Origin: Streptomyces morookaense
GTDB lineage: Bacteria > Actinomycetota > Actinomycetes > Streptomycetales > Streptomycetaceae
DNA: 64,000 nt
Assembly (NCBI RefSeq): GCF_013030945.1
Contig: NZ_JABBXF010000012.1
Coordinates: forward strand, 1-64,000
Reading direction: 5' to 3'
Shown here: one piece after another, positions 7,730 through 15,738 of the stretch
Numbering within the stretch: the first letter of the stretch is position 1
Layout of the letters: each line of letters opens with the position of its first letter
Program-made: the position numbers and the translations under genes
Notes under the pieces: model-generated
Seen by the model: the letters and a program-made list of their open reading frames with translations, nothing else
Databases searched by the model: none
Told to the model about the DNA's origin: nothing

Positions 7730-8935
7730 ATGCGCAAACAGACCGCATACAGAGCCCTGGCCGCGGCAGTGGTGTCCGCAGCGCTCACCGCCACCACCCT
7801 GACCGCGACGGCCTCGGCCGCACCGGCCGGCCCGCACGACGCCACCCAGGCCGCGATGGACGCCCAGGTCCGGGCCGGCGTACCCGGAGTCCTGGGCGGG
7901 GCCCGGGACGGCCGGGACGTCTGGCACGGCTCCTCCGGGGTCGCCGACCTCACCACGCACCGCCCGCGCCTCGCCCACGACCGGTTCCGGATCGGCAGCA
8001 TCAGCAAGGCGTTCACCTCGACCGTCCTGCTGCAGCTGGAGAGCGAGGGCCGGATCGGTCTCGACGACACCGTCGAGCACTGGCTGCCGGGCGTCGTCCA
8101 CGGCAACGGCCACGACGGCAGCCGGATCACCGTCCGGCAGGTCCTGAACCACACCAGCGGGATCTACAACTACACCGAGGATCCCGCCATGCTCGCCCGG
8201 CTCTCGACGGACTTCCTGCGGCACCGCTACGACACCACCACGCCACGGCAGTTGGTGGACATCGCCATGACCCACGCGCCGTATGCCCCGCCCGGCGAGA
8301 CGTGGCACTACTCCAACACCAACTACATCCTGGCCGGAATGATCGTCGAAAAGGTGACCGGCCGCTCCTACGCCACCGAGATCCGCGAGCGCATCATCGG
8401 CCCCCTGCACCTGAACGCCACCACGCTCCCCGGCACCTCGCCCCGGATGCCCGGCCCGCACGGCCGGGCCTACAGCAAGCTCGAGGACACGAAGCCCGAC
8501 GCGAAGATCTACGACGTGACCGAGCTGAACCCCTCCTGGGGCGGGGCCGCGGGTGAGATCATCTCCACCACCGACGACCTCAACCGCTTCTACCACGCGC
8601 TGTTCGGCGGCAGGCTGCTGCCGGAGCAGCAGCAGAAGGAGCTCATGACCACCGTGCCCACGGACGAGAAGAACACCGGGCACTACGGGCTCGGCGTCGC
8701 CTCCGTCACGCTCCCCTGCGGGAAGGACCTCTGGTTCCACGACGGCGGCATCCACGGCTCGCTCTCCGTGGCCGCCTCCACCGCGGACGGCCGGCACACC
8801 GCCGCGTTCAACTTCAACGACGACTGGACGGGTGACAGCACCGGCATGGTCCTGGCCGAGTACTGCGGCACGGCGAAGCCGGCCGACGGCGGCGCGGCGC
8901 GCAGCACCCTGACCCGGCTCGCCGCACTGCGCTGA
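7730..8935 (+). CDS. Secreted serine hydrolase, class C beta-lactamase / DD-peptidase family
   Basis: This 401-residue exported protein has a penicillin-binding transpeptidase fold (beta-lactamase class C/esterase, S12). A Sec signal peptide runs from the basic start MRKQTAYR through AAAVVSAALTATTLTATASA. Catalytic motifs are SISK (SxxK, Ser nucleophile), YSNTN (YxN) and HDGG near the C-terminus in place of KTG. The NHTSGIYNYTEDP block is typical of D-alanyl-D-alanine carboxypeptidase/esterase EstB-like proteins. The frame is open further upstream, but the ATG at 7730 with its ribosome site and signal peptide is the natural start. Likely substrates are D-Ala peptides or esters; beta-lactamase activity cannot be excluded. 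Confidence 0.88.
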   Translation: MRKQTAYRALAAAVVSAALTATTLTATASAAPAGPHDATQAAMDAQVRAGVPGVLGGARDGRDVWHGSSGVADLTTHRPRLAHDRFRIGSISKAFTSTVLLQLESEGRIGLDDTVEHWLPGVVHGNGHDGSRITVRQVLNHTSGIYNYTEDPAMLARLSTDFLRHRYDTTTPRQLVDIAMTHAPYAPPGETWHYSNTNYILAGMIVEKVTGRSYATEIRERIIGPLHLNATTLPGTSPRMPGPHGRAYSKLEDTKPDAKIYDVTELNPSWGGAAGEIISTTDDLNRFYHALFGGRLLPEQQQKELMTTVPTDEKNTGHYGLGVASVTLPCGKDLWFHDGGIHGSLSVAASTADGRHTAAFNFNDDWTGDSTGMVLAEYCGTAKPADGGAARSTLTRLAALR

Positions 8936-8954
8936 CCCGCAGCGGCGCCACGGG

Positions 8955-8978
8955 CCGGCGGGCATCCCCGCCCGCCGG
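8955..8978 (+). terminator. Hairpin after the serine hydrolase gene
   Basis: A perfect 9-bp stem, CCGGCGGGC/GCCCGCCGG, has a 6-base loop (ATCCCC) and lies 20 bases after the stop codon at 8935. It separates this gene from the glutamine synthetase-like operon. Confidence 0.65.
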
Positions 8979-9047
8979 TCCTGTCCATGTGTAATCGGAT
9001 GAGCGACGGTCCAGACTCTCTGGGCAGAGTGTTGCGGAGGAGCCGGT

Positions 9048-10406
9048 ATGCAGAGAGCACAGCGGGAGCGGGCGGAGTCGGCGGCACGGCAGGAGGCCGC
9101 CCAGCTCACCGCGCAGAACGTGCACGGCGTCGCCCTCACATGGGTCGACAACTCGGGCCTGACGCGCGTCAAGGCCGTCCCCGTCTCCCGGCTCGCGCAC
9201 ACCGCCCGGTGGGGCGTGGGCATGTCGCCGGTCTTCGACGTGTACCTCACCGACGACACCTCCGTCATGAGCCCCCACATCGGCGGCCCCGACGGCGACC
9301 TGCGGCTCTTCCCCGACCTGGACCGGCTCACCCTGCTGGCCGGACAGCCGGGCTGGGCCTGGGCGCCCGTCGACCGGTACGAGCAGGACGGCCGCCCGTA
9401 CGCCGCCTGCCAGCGGCAGTTCGCGCGCCGGATGACCGACCGCGCGGCGGAGCGCGGGCTGCGGCTGAGCATGGGCTTCGAGACCGAGTGGGTCGTCACC
9501 CGCACCGGTGCCCCGGGCCCCGCACCCGCCTACGCGGGCACCGGGCCCGCCTACGGCATGGCGCGGATGGTGGAGCTCTCGGACTACCTGCGCGACCTGC
9601 TCGAAACCCTCGCGGCCCAGAGCGTGGACGTGCTGCAGCTCCATCCCGAGTACTCCCCCGGGCAGTTCGAGGTCTCGGTCGCCCCCGCCGACCCGGTGGG
9701 CGCGGCCGATCTCGTGGTGCTCGTCCGCGAGACGATCCGCGCGGTGTCCGCCCGGCACGGGCTGGACGCCGGGTTCGCGCCCGTGGTGGAGGTGGGCAAG
9801 GTCGGCAACGGCGCACATCTGCACCTCAGTCTCTGGGAGGACGGCCGGAACCTGTGCCGGGGCGGGGACGGCCCGTACGGCATGACGAAGGTGTGCGAGT
9901 CCTTCCTCGCCGGGGTGCTCGCCGAACTGCCCGCCCTCATGCTCCTCGGGGCGCCGTCGCCCGCCAGCCACCTGCGGCTCGAACCGTCCCGCTGGGCAGG
10001 GGCGTTCCAGTGCTGGGGACTGGAGAACCGCGAGGCCGCCCTCCGCTTCATCACCGGCGCCCCGGACCACGCCACGGGCGCCAACGCCGAGGTCAAGTGC
10101 TTCGACGCCGCCGCCAACCCGTACCTGGTGACCGGCGCCGTGACAGCCGCCGGGCTCGCCGGCATGGACGCGGCGCTGACGCTCCCGCCGCCCGTCGTGG
10201 GCGACCCCGTCACCGCCACGGGACAGTTGCGCCTGCCGGCCACACCGGACGAGGCGCTGGAGCACTTCGAACGCTCGTCACTGCTGCGCGAGACCCTGGG
10301 CGAACCGCTGTTCCAGGCCATCCTCGCCGTGCGCCGGGCGGAGGCCGAACAGTACGCCGGCGCCGCCCCGCAGGACATCGCCGACGCCGTCCTCCGGCGG
10401 TACTGA
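9048..10406 (+). CDS. Glutamine synthetase-like protein (GS-type ligase domain)
   Basis: This 452-residue protein has the glutamine synthetase fold. The N-terminal beta-grasp part contains VDNSGLTRVKAVPV. The catalytic domain shows MGFETEWVV (metal Glu), a GNGAHLHLSL block equivalent to the NGxGxHxHxS ATP/metal motif, and HLRLEPSRWAGAFQCWGLENREAALR, matching the Arg-rich substrate region. Such proteins are commonly gamma-glutamylating ligases that use amines or amino compounds other than ammonia. GGAGGAG precedes the ATG by five bases. The gene is followed after one base by an amidohydrolase, so the two are surely co-translated. Together they correspond to the two halves of fungal FluG in reversed order. 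The true substrate is unknown. Confidence 0.85.
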   Translation: MQRAQRERAESAARQEAAQLTAQNVHGVALTWVDNSGLTRVKAVPVSRLAHTARWGVGMSPVFDVYLTDDTSVMSPHIGGPDGDLRLFPDLDRLTLLAGQPGWAWAPVDRYEQDGRPYAACQRQFARRMTDRAAERGLRLSMGFETEWVVTRTGAPGPAPAYAGTGPAYGMARMVELSDYLRDLLETLAAQSVDVLQLHPEYSPGQFEVSVAPADPVGAADLVVLVRETIRAVSARHGLDAGFAPVVEVGKVGNGAHLHLSLWEDGRNLCRGGDGPYGMTKVCESFLAGVLAELPALMLLGAPSPASHLRLEPSRWAGAFQCWGLENREAALRFITGAPDHATGANAEVKCFDAAANPYLVTGAVTAAGLAGMDAALTLPPPVVGDPVTATGQLRLPATPDEALEHFERSSLLRETLGEPLFQAILAVRRAEAEQYAGAAPQDIADAVLRRY

Positions 10407-10407
10407 G

Positions 10408-11520
10408 ATGACCCCACCCCGACTGTCCCTGGTGGACCAGCACTGCCACAGCGTGCTCCGCGACGACCCCACCGCGGACTCCTTCGCCGCGCACCTGACC
10501 GAGTCCGACGCGCCTCCCGCGCCCGGCACGAGCCACCTCGACACCCAGCTCGGTTTCGCGGTGCGCCGCTGGTGCCCGCCCCTGCTCGGCCTCGAACCGC
10601 ACTGCCCGCCCGGCCATTACCTCGACCGCAGGCGGGAGTTGGGTGCCGACGAGGTCAACCGACGGCTGCTGGGAAGCACCGGGATCACCGACTACCTGCT
10701 GGACACCGGTCTGGACGGCGGCCTGCTGGACCTGCCCGGGTTCGCGGCCGCCTGCGGCGGCGCCGTCCATGAGATCGTCCGGCTGGAGAGGCTGGCGGAG
10801 CACGCCGCCGACACGGCCGGCAGTGCGGAGGCCCTGGCCGACGGTCTGGCCGGCGCCGTCCGGGAGGCGGCCCGTACCGCCGTCGGCTTCAAGTCCATCG
10901 CCGCGTACCGCCACGGCCTCGACCTCGACCCCGCGGCCCCGTCCCGCGCCGAGGTCCGCGCAGCGGCCGGCCGCTGGCTCGACGGCCGTCCGCCTGGCGG
11001 CCGCCTGACCGACCCCGTCCTGCTGCGGCATCTGCTGTGGTCGGCCGCGGAGACCGGACTGCCGCTCCAGCTGCACACCGGCTTCGGCGACCCCGACCTG
11101 CGGCTGCACCGCTGCGACCCGCTGCTGCTCACCGACTTCATCCGGGCCGTGCGCCCCACGGGCTGCTCCGTGGTGCTCCTGCACGGGTACCCGTACCTGC
11201 GCAGTGCCGGATACCTCGCCCACGCGTACCCGCACGTGTACGCCGACATCGGGCTGTCCCTGAGCTACACCGGGGCCCGGGCGGGCGCGGTCCTGGCCGA
11301 GGCGCTGGAGCTGACGCCCTTCGGCAAGCTGCTGTTCTCCACCGACGCCCACGGCCTGCCCGAACTGTTCGTCGTCGGCACCGAGCTCTTCCGCCGCGGG
11401 CTGACCGGCCTGCTGGCCGAGTGGACGGCCGAGGGCGCCTGGTCCGCGGCCGACGCCGAGCGGGTGGCGGCCATGGCCGGCGGCGGCAACGCCCGGCGCC
11501 TGTACGGCCTGGACGGCTGA
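10408..11520 (+). CDS. Amidohydrolase family protein, FluG N-terminal-like
   Basis: This 370-residue TIM-barrel metal-dependent hydrolase starts one base after the glutamine synthetase-like gene's stop. Metal-site signatures are DQHCHSVL (HxH) at the N-terminus, LQLHTGFGDPD in the middle, LLHGYPY, and FSTDAHGLPE near the C-terminus with the conserved Asp. It matches amidohydrolase 2-type domains seen fused to glutamine synthetase in FluG. The neighbour suggests the pair make and break, or sequentially modify, a gamma-glutamyl or related amide. No signal peptide is present, so it is cytoplasmic. Confidence 0.83.
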   Translation: MTPPRLSLVDQHCHSVLRDDPTADSFAAHLTESDAPPAPGTSHLDTQLGFAVRRWCPPLLGLEPHCPPGHYLDRRRELGADEVNRRLLGSTGITDYLLDTGLDGGLLDLPGFAAACGGAVHEIVRLERLAEHAADTAGSAEALADGLAGAVREAARTAVGFKSIAAYRHGLDLDPAAPSRAEVRAAAGRWLDGRPPGGRLTDPVLLRHLLWSAAETGLPLQLHTGFGDPDLRLHRCDPLLLTDFIRAVRPTGCSVVLLHGYPYLRSAGYLAHAYPHVYADIGLSLSYTGARAGAVLAEALELTPFGKLLFSTDAHGLPELFVVGTELFRRGLTGLLAEWTAEGAWSAADAERVAAMAGGGNARRLYGLDG

Positions 11521-11649
11521 CGGACGCGTCCCGGCGTTCGGACGCACCCCGGCGTTCGGGTGAACCTTCCGCCGAACGGCCCTGCCCGGCCGCCGCCCGC
11601 CCGTAGCGTCACGGCGGACCGGGCAGCGGAGCGGCAGCCGAGGAGAGCC

Positions 11650-12009
11650 ATGCGACGTCCCATCCGGGCCCTGGAGGCCCTGGCCCTCGCCGGGCTGCTC
11701 ACCGCCGTCACCCCCGCGGGCGCCCGTGCGGCCGACGGCACGTTCGTCTACCACACCGGGCAGGGCACCGAACGGCACACCCTCGGCGACCCGGTGGACG
11801 GCCGCTGCTACCCGGTCGGCGAGGCGACCGGCGTCACCGGCAACGAGACCGGCCACGACGCCTACCTGTACGACACGGAGGGCTGCCGCGGCGCCGCCGC
11901 GTACTTCCCGTCCCGCTGGTACGGGTACGAGACCTTTCGCAGCGTCATGTTCGTGTCCCGGTGCGCGGACCGCACGCCGGTCGTGCGCGCCCGCACCGGG
12001 TTCTCCTGA
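11650..12009 (+). CDS. Small secreted protein of unknown function
   Basis: This 119-residue protein has a clear Sec signal: MRRPIR, a Leu/Ala-rich core, and a likely cut after AGARA. The mature part is about 90 residues with three Cys (in GRCYPVG, EGCRGA and SRCAD) and many Tyr and Thr. The start ATG has an AGGAGAG ribosome site; the frame is open further upstream but without one. The alternation of DAYLYD, YFPSRWYGYETF and SVMFVSRC suggests a small all-beta fold. I do not recognise the family. It stands between the FluG-like pair and the small two-gene module, with no evident functional link. Confidence 0.7.
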   Translation: MRRPIRALEALALAGLLTAVTPAGARAADGTFVYHTGQGTERHTLGDPVDGRCYPVGEATGVTGNETGHDAYLYDTEGCRGAAAYFPSRWYGYETFRSVMFVSRCADRTPVVRARTGFS

Positions 12010-12071
12010 AATCGCACTACCCCTTTCGCTACTCTGGTCGGCCGAGCCGCCTACGCGGAAGGGATGGACCC

Positions 12072-12365
12072 ATGAGCACTGGCCGGCCGTGGAGCATCGA
12101 GCGCATCCGCGAGGCCCTCGGCAGCCCCGATCTCGCCCGGCGCTTCACCGACGAGATCGGCAGCGCGCCTGCGCACCGGGTGCTGGCCGTGTTCGCGAAG
12201 TGGCAGGGCATCGCCGAGCGCACCCTGGCCGCGGTCGAGCGCGGCCGGCAGGCCGCCGCGGCCGAGGCGGCGGGGCGCGAGGTGCCCGGGGAGTGGATCG
12301 ACATCACCCGGAAGGTGCAGGAGGAAGCTGCGCTGAATCGCTCCCGCGGAGCGGCCTGCGGCTGA
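12072..12365 (+). CDS. Small helical protein, first gene of toxin-antitoxin-like pair (copy 1)
   Basis: This 97-residue predicted mostly helical protein begins MSTGRPWSIERI. It has a clear paralogue at 49631-49930, whose first residues are MSTGQPWTIDRI and which shares the downstream IDIT/IDVT segment. In both places the next gene encodes a short beta-rich protein carrying YG-x-DDGIMR. AAGGGA stands nine bases before the ATG. The order, sizes and tight linkage are those of a type II antitoxin-toxin operon with the antitoxin first, but no recognised antitoxin DNA-binding domain is evident. The toxin-antitoxin role is inferred. Confidence 0.7.
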   Translation: MSTGRPWSIERIREALGSPDLARRFTDEIGSAPAHRVLAVFAKWQGIAERTLAAVERGRQAAAAEAAGREVPGEWIDITRKVQEEAALNRSRGAACG

Positions 12366-12377
12366 CACCCTGGGACG

Positions 12378-12620
12378 GTGTACGCGCTCAAGTACGATGC
12401 GACGATAGCTGCCGTCTGGGACGCGCTGCCGCAGCCCGTGAGCGAGCAGCTGAACGACGGTCTCGCGGCGGCCTGCGAGGATCCGCTGACGGCAACCGTC
12501 CCGTACGGCGAGGACGACGGGATCATGCGCATGCTCGTCCTGGACGAGGTCTTCGTCGTCATCTATCTGGGGCATCAGACGAAGACGCTGCACATCTACC
12601 AGATCGATTATCTCGGCTGA
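12378..12620 (+). CDS. Small RelE/ParE-like protein, second gene of pair (copy 1)
   Basis: This 80-residue protein starts at a GTG 12 bases after the preceding stop. It reads VYALKYDATI, then a helical LPQPVSEQLNDGLAAAC segment, then VPYGEDDGIMRMLVLDEVFVVIYLG and a final strand. Order and length match RelE/ParE-type toxins (N-terminal strand, helices, then a beta-sheet beginning after a 'dP...pyG' turn), but this is a fold-level impression. The paralogue at 49395-49634 keeps YGVDDGIMR and the dispersed LP, DP and I/V pattern. The 3' end overlaps the convergent aminotransferase gene by 13 bases. Confidence 0.68.
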   Translation: MYALKYDATIAAVWDALPQPVSEQLNDGLAAACEDPLTATVPYGEDDGIMRMLVLDEVFVVIYLGHQTKTLHIYQIDYLG

Positions 12621-13795
12621 CCCTTCTCCAGGAAGAGCGTCAACACCTCGACGGCCCGGTCGAGTTCGTCCTCGGTGGTGTAGTAGTGCGGCGAGAACCG
12701 CACCAGCGGGTGCACGCCGCGGTCCTCCGTGTCGAACTGGGCGTGCCCGGGCACCGTGGTGCTCACGTTGATCCCGTGCCGGGTGAGGGCGGTGGCGACG
12801 TCCGCGGTGGGGATGCCGTCGACCTTGGCGGTGACGATCGCGCACCGTTCGCTGCCCAGGTCGTGCGTGGTCACGCGGGGCACGGCGGCGAGCCGGCGGC
12901 GCAGGTGTTCGCCGAGGGCGGCGGTGCGCCGGCCGATGTCGTCCAGTCCGAGCCGCAGTGCCTGGTGGACGGCGCTGCCCAGTCCGAGGACGTTGGCGCA
13001 GCTCATCTCCCAGGTGCCGAACCGCCGGGCGCCGCGGTGCCAGGTGAAGCCCCGGGCGCCGTCCCAGGCGGCGGAGCCGATCTCGGCGACGTGCGGGGCG
13101 AGGTGTTCGAGCATCTCCGTGCGCACCCACAGGAATCCGGTGCCGCGCGGGCCGCGGAGGAACTTGCGGCCGGTGGCGGCCAGCATGTCGCAGCCGATCT
13201 CGCGGACGTCGACGGGGAACTGGCCCACCGACTGCGTGGCGTCGAGCAGGAACGGCACCCCGGCCCGGCGGGTGATCTCGCCGATGGCGGCGGCCGGGTT
13301 GACCAGGCCGCCGCCGGTGGGCACATGGGTGACGCCGACGAGCTTCACCCTGTCGTCCATGAGGGCGGCCAGCGCGGCGGTGTCCAGGGCGCCGGAGGGG
13401 TCGTTGGGGACCACCACGACCTCGGCCCCGGTGTGCTGCGCGGTCCGGAGGTAGGCCAGCACGTTGCTGCCGTACTCGGCGCGGCCGGTGAGGATCCGGT
13501 CGCCGGGGCCGAAGGAGAGGGCGCAGAAGGCGGCCTGCCAGGCGTGGGTGGCGTTGTCGAAGAGCGCGACCTCATCGGGGCGCCCGCCGAGGAGGGCCGC
13601 GATGTCCTCGTACACCGCCTCGACGGCCCGCTGTTCCTGGGCGGCGGCCTGGTATCCGCCGATGCGGGCCTCGAGTTCGAGGTGGGAGACGACGGTCTCC
13701 AGCGTCGGGCGGGAGAGCAGGCCGCTGCCCGCGTTGTCGAGGTGTACGCGGTGGGCGCAGCCGGGGGTGTCACGGCGCAGGGCGGCGATGTCCAT
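12608..13795 (-). CDS. Class V aminotransferase (cysteine desulfurase/selenocysteine lyase-like)
   Basis: This 395-residue PLP-dependent fold-type I enzyme begins MDIAALRRDT. VHLDNAGSGLLS near the N-terminus is the usual substrate-phosphate region of class V enzymes. LLDATQSVGQFPVDV carries the Asp that pairs with the PLP pyridine nitrogen, and ATGRKFLRGPRGTGFLW contains the PLP Lys. No flexible Cys loop typical of IscS is visible, so a desulfurase, isopenicillin-N-epimerase-like or related role is possible. A very long frame extends beyond 13795 but is antisense to another gene and not coding. The stop overlaps the convergent small toxin-like gene. Confidence 0.85.
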   Translation of the reverse strand: MDIAALRRDTPGCAHRVHLDNAGSGLLSRPTLETVVSHLELEARIGGYQAAAQEQRAVEAVYEDIAALLGGRPDEVALFDNATHAWQAAFCALSFGPGDRILTGRAEYGSNVLAYLRTAQHTGAEVVVVPNDPSGALDTAALAALMDDRVKLVGVTHVPTGGGLVNPAAAIGEITRRAGVPFLLDATQSVGQFPVDVREIGCDMLAATGRKFLRGPRGTGFLWVRTEMLEHLAPHVAEIGSAAWDGARGFTWHRGARRFGTWEMSCANVLGLGSAVHQALRLGLDDIGRRTAALGEHLRRRLAAVPRVTTHDLGSERCAIVTAKVDGIPTADVATALTRHGINVSTTVPGHAQFDTEDRGVHPLVRFSPHYYTTEDELDRAVEVLTLFLEKGQPR

Positions 13796-13859
13796 GGACC
13801 GACCATGCCGGGCGCTCCGCGGGGGCGACACATCGACGCGCCGCCGGTTGCGGCACGTG

Positions 13860-13946
13860 GCGCCCCGTAAGGGGCGCTGGGGGCACATCTGGGGGCACCT
13901 CTGGGGGGAGGAACTGCGCGACCAGCCACTGACGGCCCGCAGTCGA
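13860..13946. repeat. Dispersed GC-rich intergenic repeat, copy 1
   Basis: The element begins with a perfect hairpin GCGCCCC-GTAA-GGGGCGC (13860-13877). It then contains GGAACTGCGCGACC and CCGCAGTCGA blocks (13910-13946). The 37 bases at 13910-13946 match the inverse of 29444-29480 at 35 positions. Related copies are at 53608-53757, and partial ones at 35274-35298 and 39154-39169. It lies in the untranslated space between divergent genes. Confidence 0.75.
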
Positions 13947-14083
13947 CGCTCCACCCCGGGTCCGGGGCGAAGCCCCGAGGGGTGGCACTGATACCACCCC
14001 CGGAACGGATACTGGCGGGATCGATCGGGAGTCCCCCGGACGGAAGGATCGGTGTTGCAACCGAAACCGTCCCAGGAGGACCG

Positions 14084-15649
14084 ATGTTGAAGATCCGGAA
14101 GTCTCGGCGTACCGCTGCCGTCGTGTCGGGCGTGGCCATGGCAGCCGTGACGGCCGCCGTCCTTCCGGCGTCCGCGGCACTCGCCCGCACGCCCGCCGGC
14201 CCCGACGCTCCCTCCGTGCCCTCGCGCTATGCGTCCCAGAAGCTGGACTGGCAGTCCTGCGGCCAGGGTCTGGAGTGCGCCTCGATGGCCGTCCCGCGCG
14301 ACTGGCACCACCCGGACGCGGGCCCGGACATCACCGTCAAGGTCTCCCGGCACCGGGCGGACGACCCGGCCAAGCGGCGCGGCGTGCTGATGATGGCGGC
14401 CGGCGGGCCCGGCGGCACGGGTCTGATGCGGCCCGCGGGCTTCGTCAAGGGCGCGCCCGCCCTGGGCGCCGCCTACGACGTGGTGAGCTTCGACCAGCGC
14501 GGCGTCGGGGAGAGCACCAAGGCGACCTGCCAGACGGACGAGGAGTTCAAGGACTTCTTCGCCGGCGACTTCCGCGACCGGTCGCCCGAGGACATACAGC
14601 GGGTCCTGAACAACTCCCGCAAATTCGTGAACGACTGCGAGCAGCGCAGCGACGGGCTGCTGCCGTATCTGACCACCGAGCAGACGGCCCGCGACATGGA
14701 CCTCTTCCGCTCCCTGCTCGGCGAAAAGAAGATCTCCTACTACGGGCCCTCCTACGCCACGATGATCGGCGCCTACTACGCGACCCTCTACCCGCAGCAC
14801 GTCGAACGCGCCGTCCTGGACAGCAACATAGCCTTCCAGGGCACTTGGGAGGAGTTCGACAAGGGCCAGCCCGCGAGCTTCCAGCGCCGCTTCGAGCAGG
14901 ACTTCCTGCCGTGGCTGGCCAAGTACGACGACGTGTACCACTACGGGCGGACGGCCGCCGAGGCCAAGGCGAAGTGGGAGCAGCGGCGGCAGGCGCTGCA
15001 CGACCACCCCCTGACGGTGGGATCCCTGACGCTGGGCCCCAACCAGTTCGACAACGGCACGATCCAGGCGATGTACTCGGCCGACGACGGCTTCCCCGCG
15101 CTGGCCTCGTCGCTCGCCGCCCTCGACCACTGGGACACCGCGAACGCGGGCGAACAGAAGCTGGTGGCAAAGCTGTTCGGTTCGTACCTCAACCCCGGGT
15201 TCCTCGCCGAGTACTTCTCGGTGACCTGCAACGACACCCCGTGGACGAAGAACGAGCGGTACTGGGTCGACCTCAGCGCCAAGGACACGAAGAACCTGCC
15301 GCTCATGGGCGCACGTTCGCTCGCCTTCGCCTCGGTGTGCGCGTACTGGCCCACGTCGCACGCGCCCGAGGTGAAGGTCACCGGCAAGGGGCTGCCCACC
15401 ACGCTGATGCTCAACTCGGTGCACGACCCGGCCACCTACTACGAGGGCGCGGTGCGGGCCCACCGCGCGCTGCGCAACTCCCGTCTGGTGACGGTCACCG
15501 GCGGCGGCGACCACGGCCAGTTCCTCGACAAGAACGCCTGTGTGGACGGCATCGTCGACGACTACCTCCTCGACGGCAAGGCCCCGGCGCACGACACCAC
15601 CTGTGAGACCAAGCCGCTGCCCGTTCCCGCGGGCGCGGCGGCGAAGTAG
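14084..15649 (+). CDS. Secreted alpha/beta hydrolase, tripeptidyl aminopeptidase (Tap/S33) family
   Basis: This 521-residue exported hydrolase starts at the ATG at 14084, which has an AGGAGG ribosome site and leads into MLKIRKSRRTA and a hydrophobic signal ending PASAALA. The oxyanion region is MMAAGGPGGTG, and VSFDQRGVGES follows as in the S33 peptidases. The nucleophile is Ser in YYGPSYATM (the usual GxSYG has Ala for the last Gly). The acid is in NSVHDPATYYEGA and the base is His in GGGDHGQF, all within the C-terminal TAP-like domain. Length and architecture match Streptomyces tripeptidyl aminopeptidases, which trim secreted proteins. A strong terminator follows. Confidence 0.88.
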   Translation: MLKIRKSRRTAAVVSGVAMAAVTAAVLPASAALARTPAGPDAPSVPSRYASQKLDWQSCGQGLECASMAVPRDWHHPDAGPDITVKVSRHRADDPAKRRGVLMMAAGGPGGTGLMRPAGFVKGAPALGAAYDVVSFDQRGVGESTKATCQTDEEFKDFFAGDFRDRSPEDIQRVLNNSRKFVNDCEQRSDGLLPYLTTEQTARDMDLFRSLLGEKKISYYGPSYATMIGAYYATLYPQHVERAVLDSNIAFQGTWEEFDKGQPASFQRRFEQDFLPWLAKYDDVYHYGRTAAEAKAKWEQRRQALHDHPLTVGSLTLGPNQFDNGTIQAMYSADDGFPALASSLAALDHWDTANAGEQKLVAKLFGSYLNPGFLAEYFSVTCNDTPWTKNERYWVDLSAKDTKNLPLMGARSLAFASVCAYWPTSHAPEVKVTGKGLPTTLMLNSVHDPATYYEGAVRAHRALRNSRLVTVTGGGDHGQFLDKNACVDGIVDDYLLDGKAPAHDTTCETKPLPVPAGAAAK

Positions 15650-15666
15650 CCGGGCCCCGGCCCGAG

Positions 15667-15706
15667 GAGGCGGCCCCCGCACCGTATCCGGTGCGGGGGC
15701 CGCCTC
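15667..15706 (+). terminator. Strong hairpin terminator after the aminopeptidase gene
   Basis: A perfect 17-bp stem (15667-15683 pairing with 15690-15706) encloses the 6-base loop GTATCC. It lies 18 bases downstream of the stop codon at 15649. Confidence 0.85.
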
Positions 15707-15738
15707 GTTGACTTGGGCAGGCGGCGGGAGGGCCGGAC

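Noticed and set aside
11531-11560. Direct repeat CCCGGCGTTCGG, twice, before the small secreted protein gene
   Set aside because: Two 12-base copies in GC-rich DNA may be chance, and they lack symmetry or placement that would argue for an operator.
12608-15682. A 1024-codon open frame on the minus strand across the aminotransferase and beyond
   Set aside because: Only 12608-13795 encodes the aminotransferase. The rest is antisense to the aminopeptidase gene, has repetitive Arg/Gly/Val-rich content and no known motif; a consequence of high GC content.
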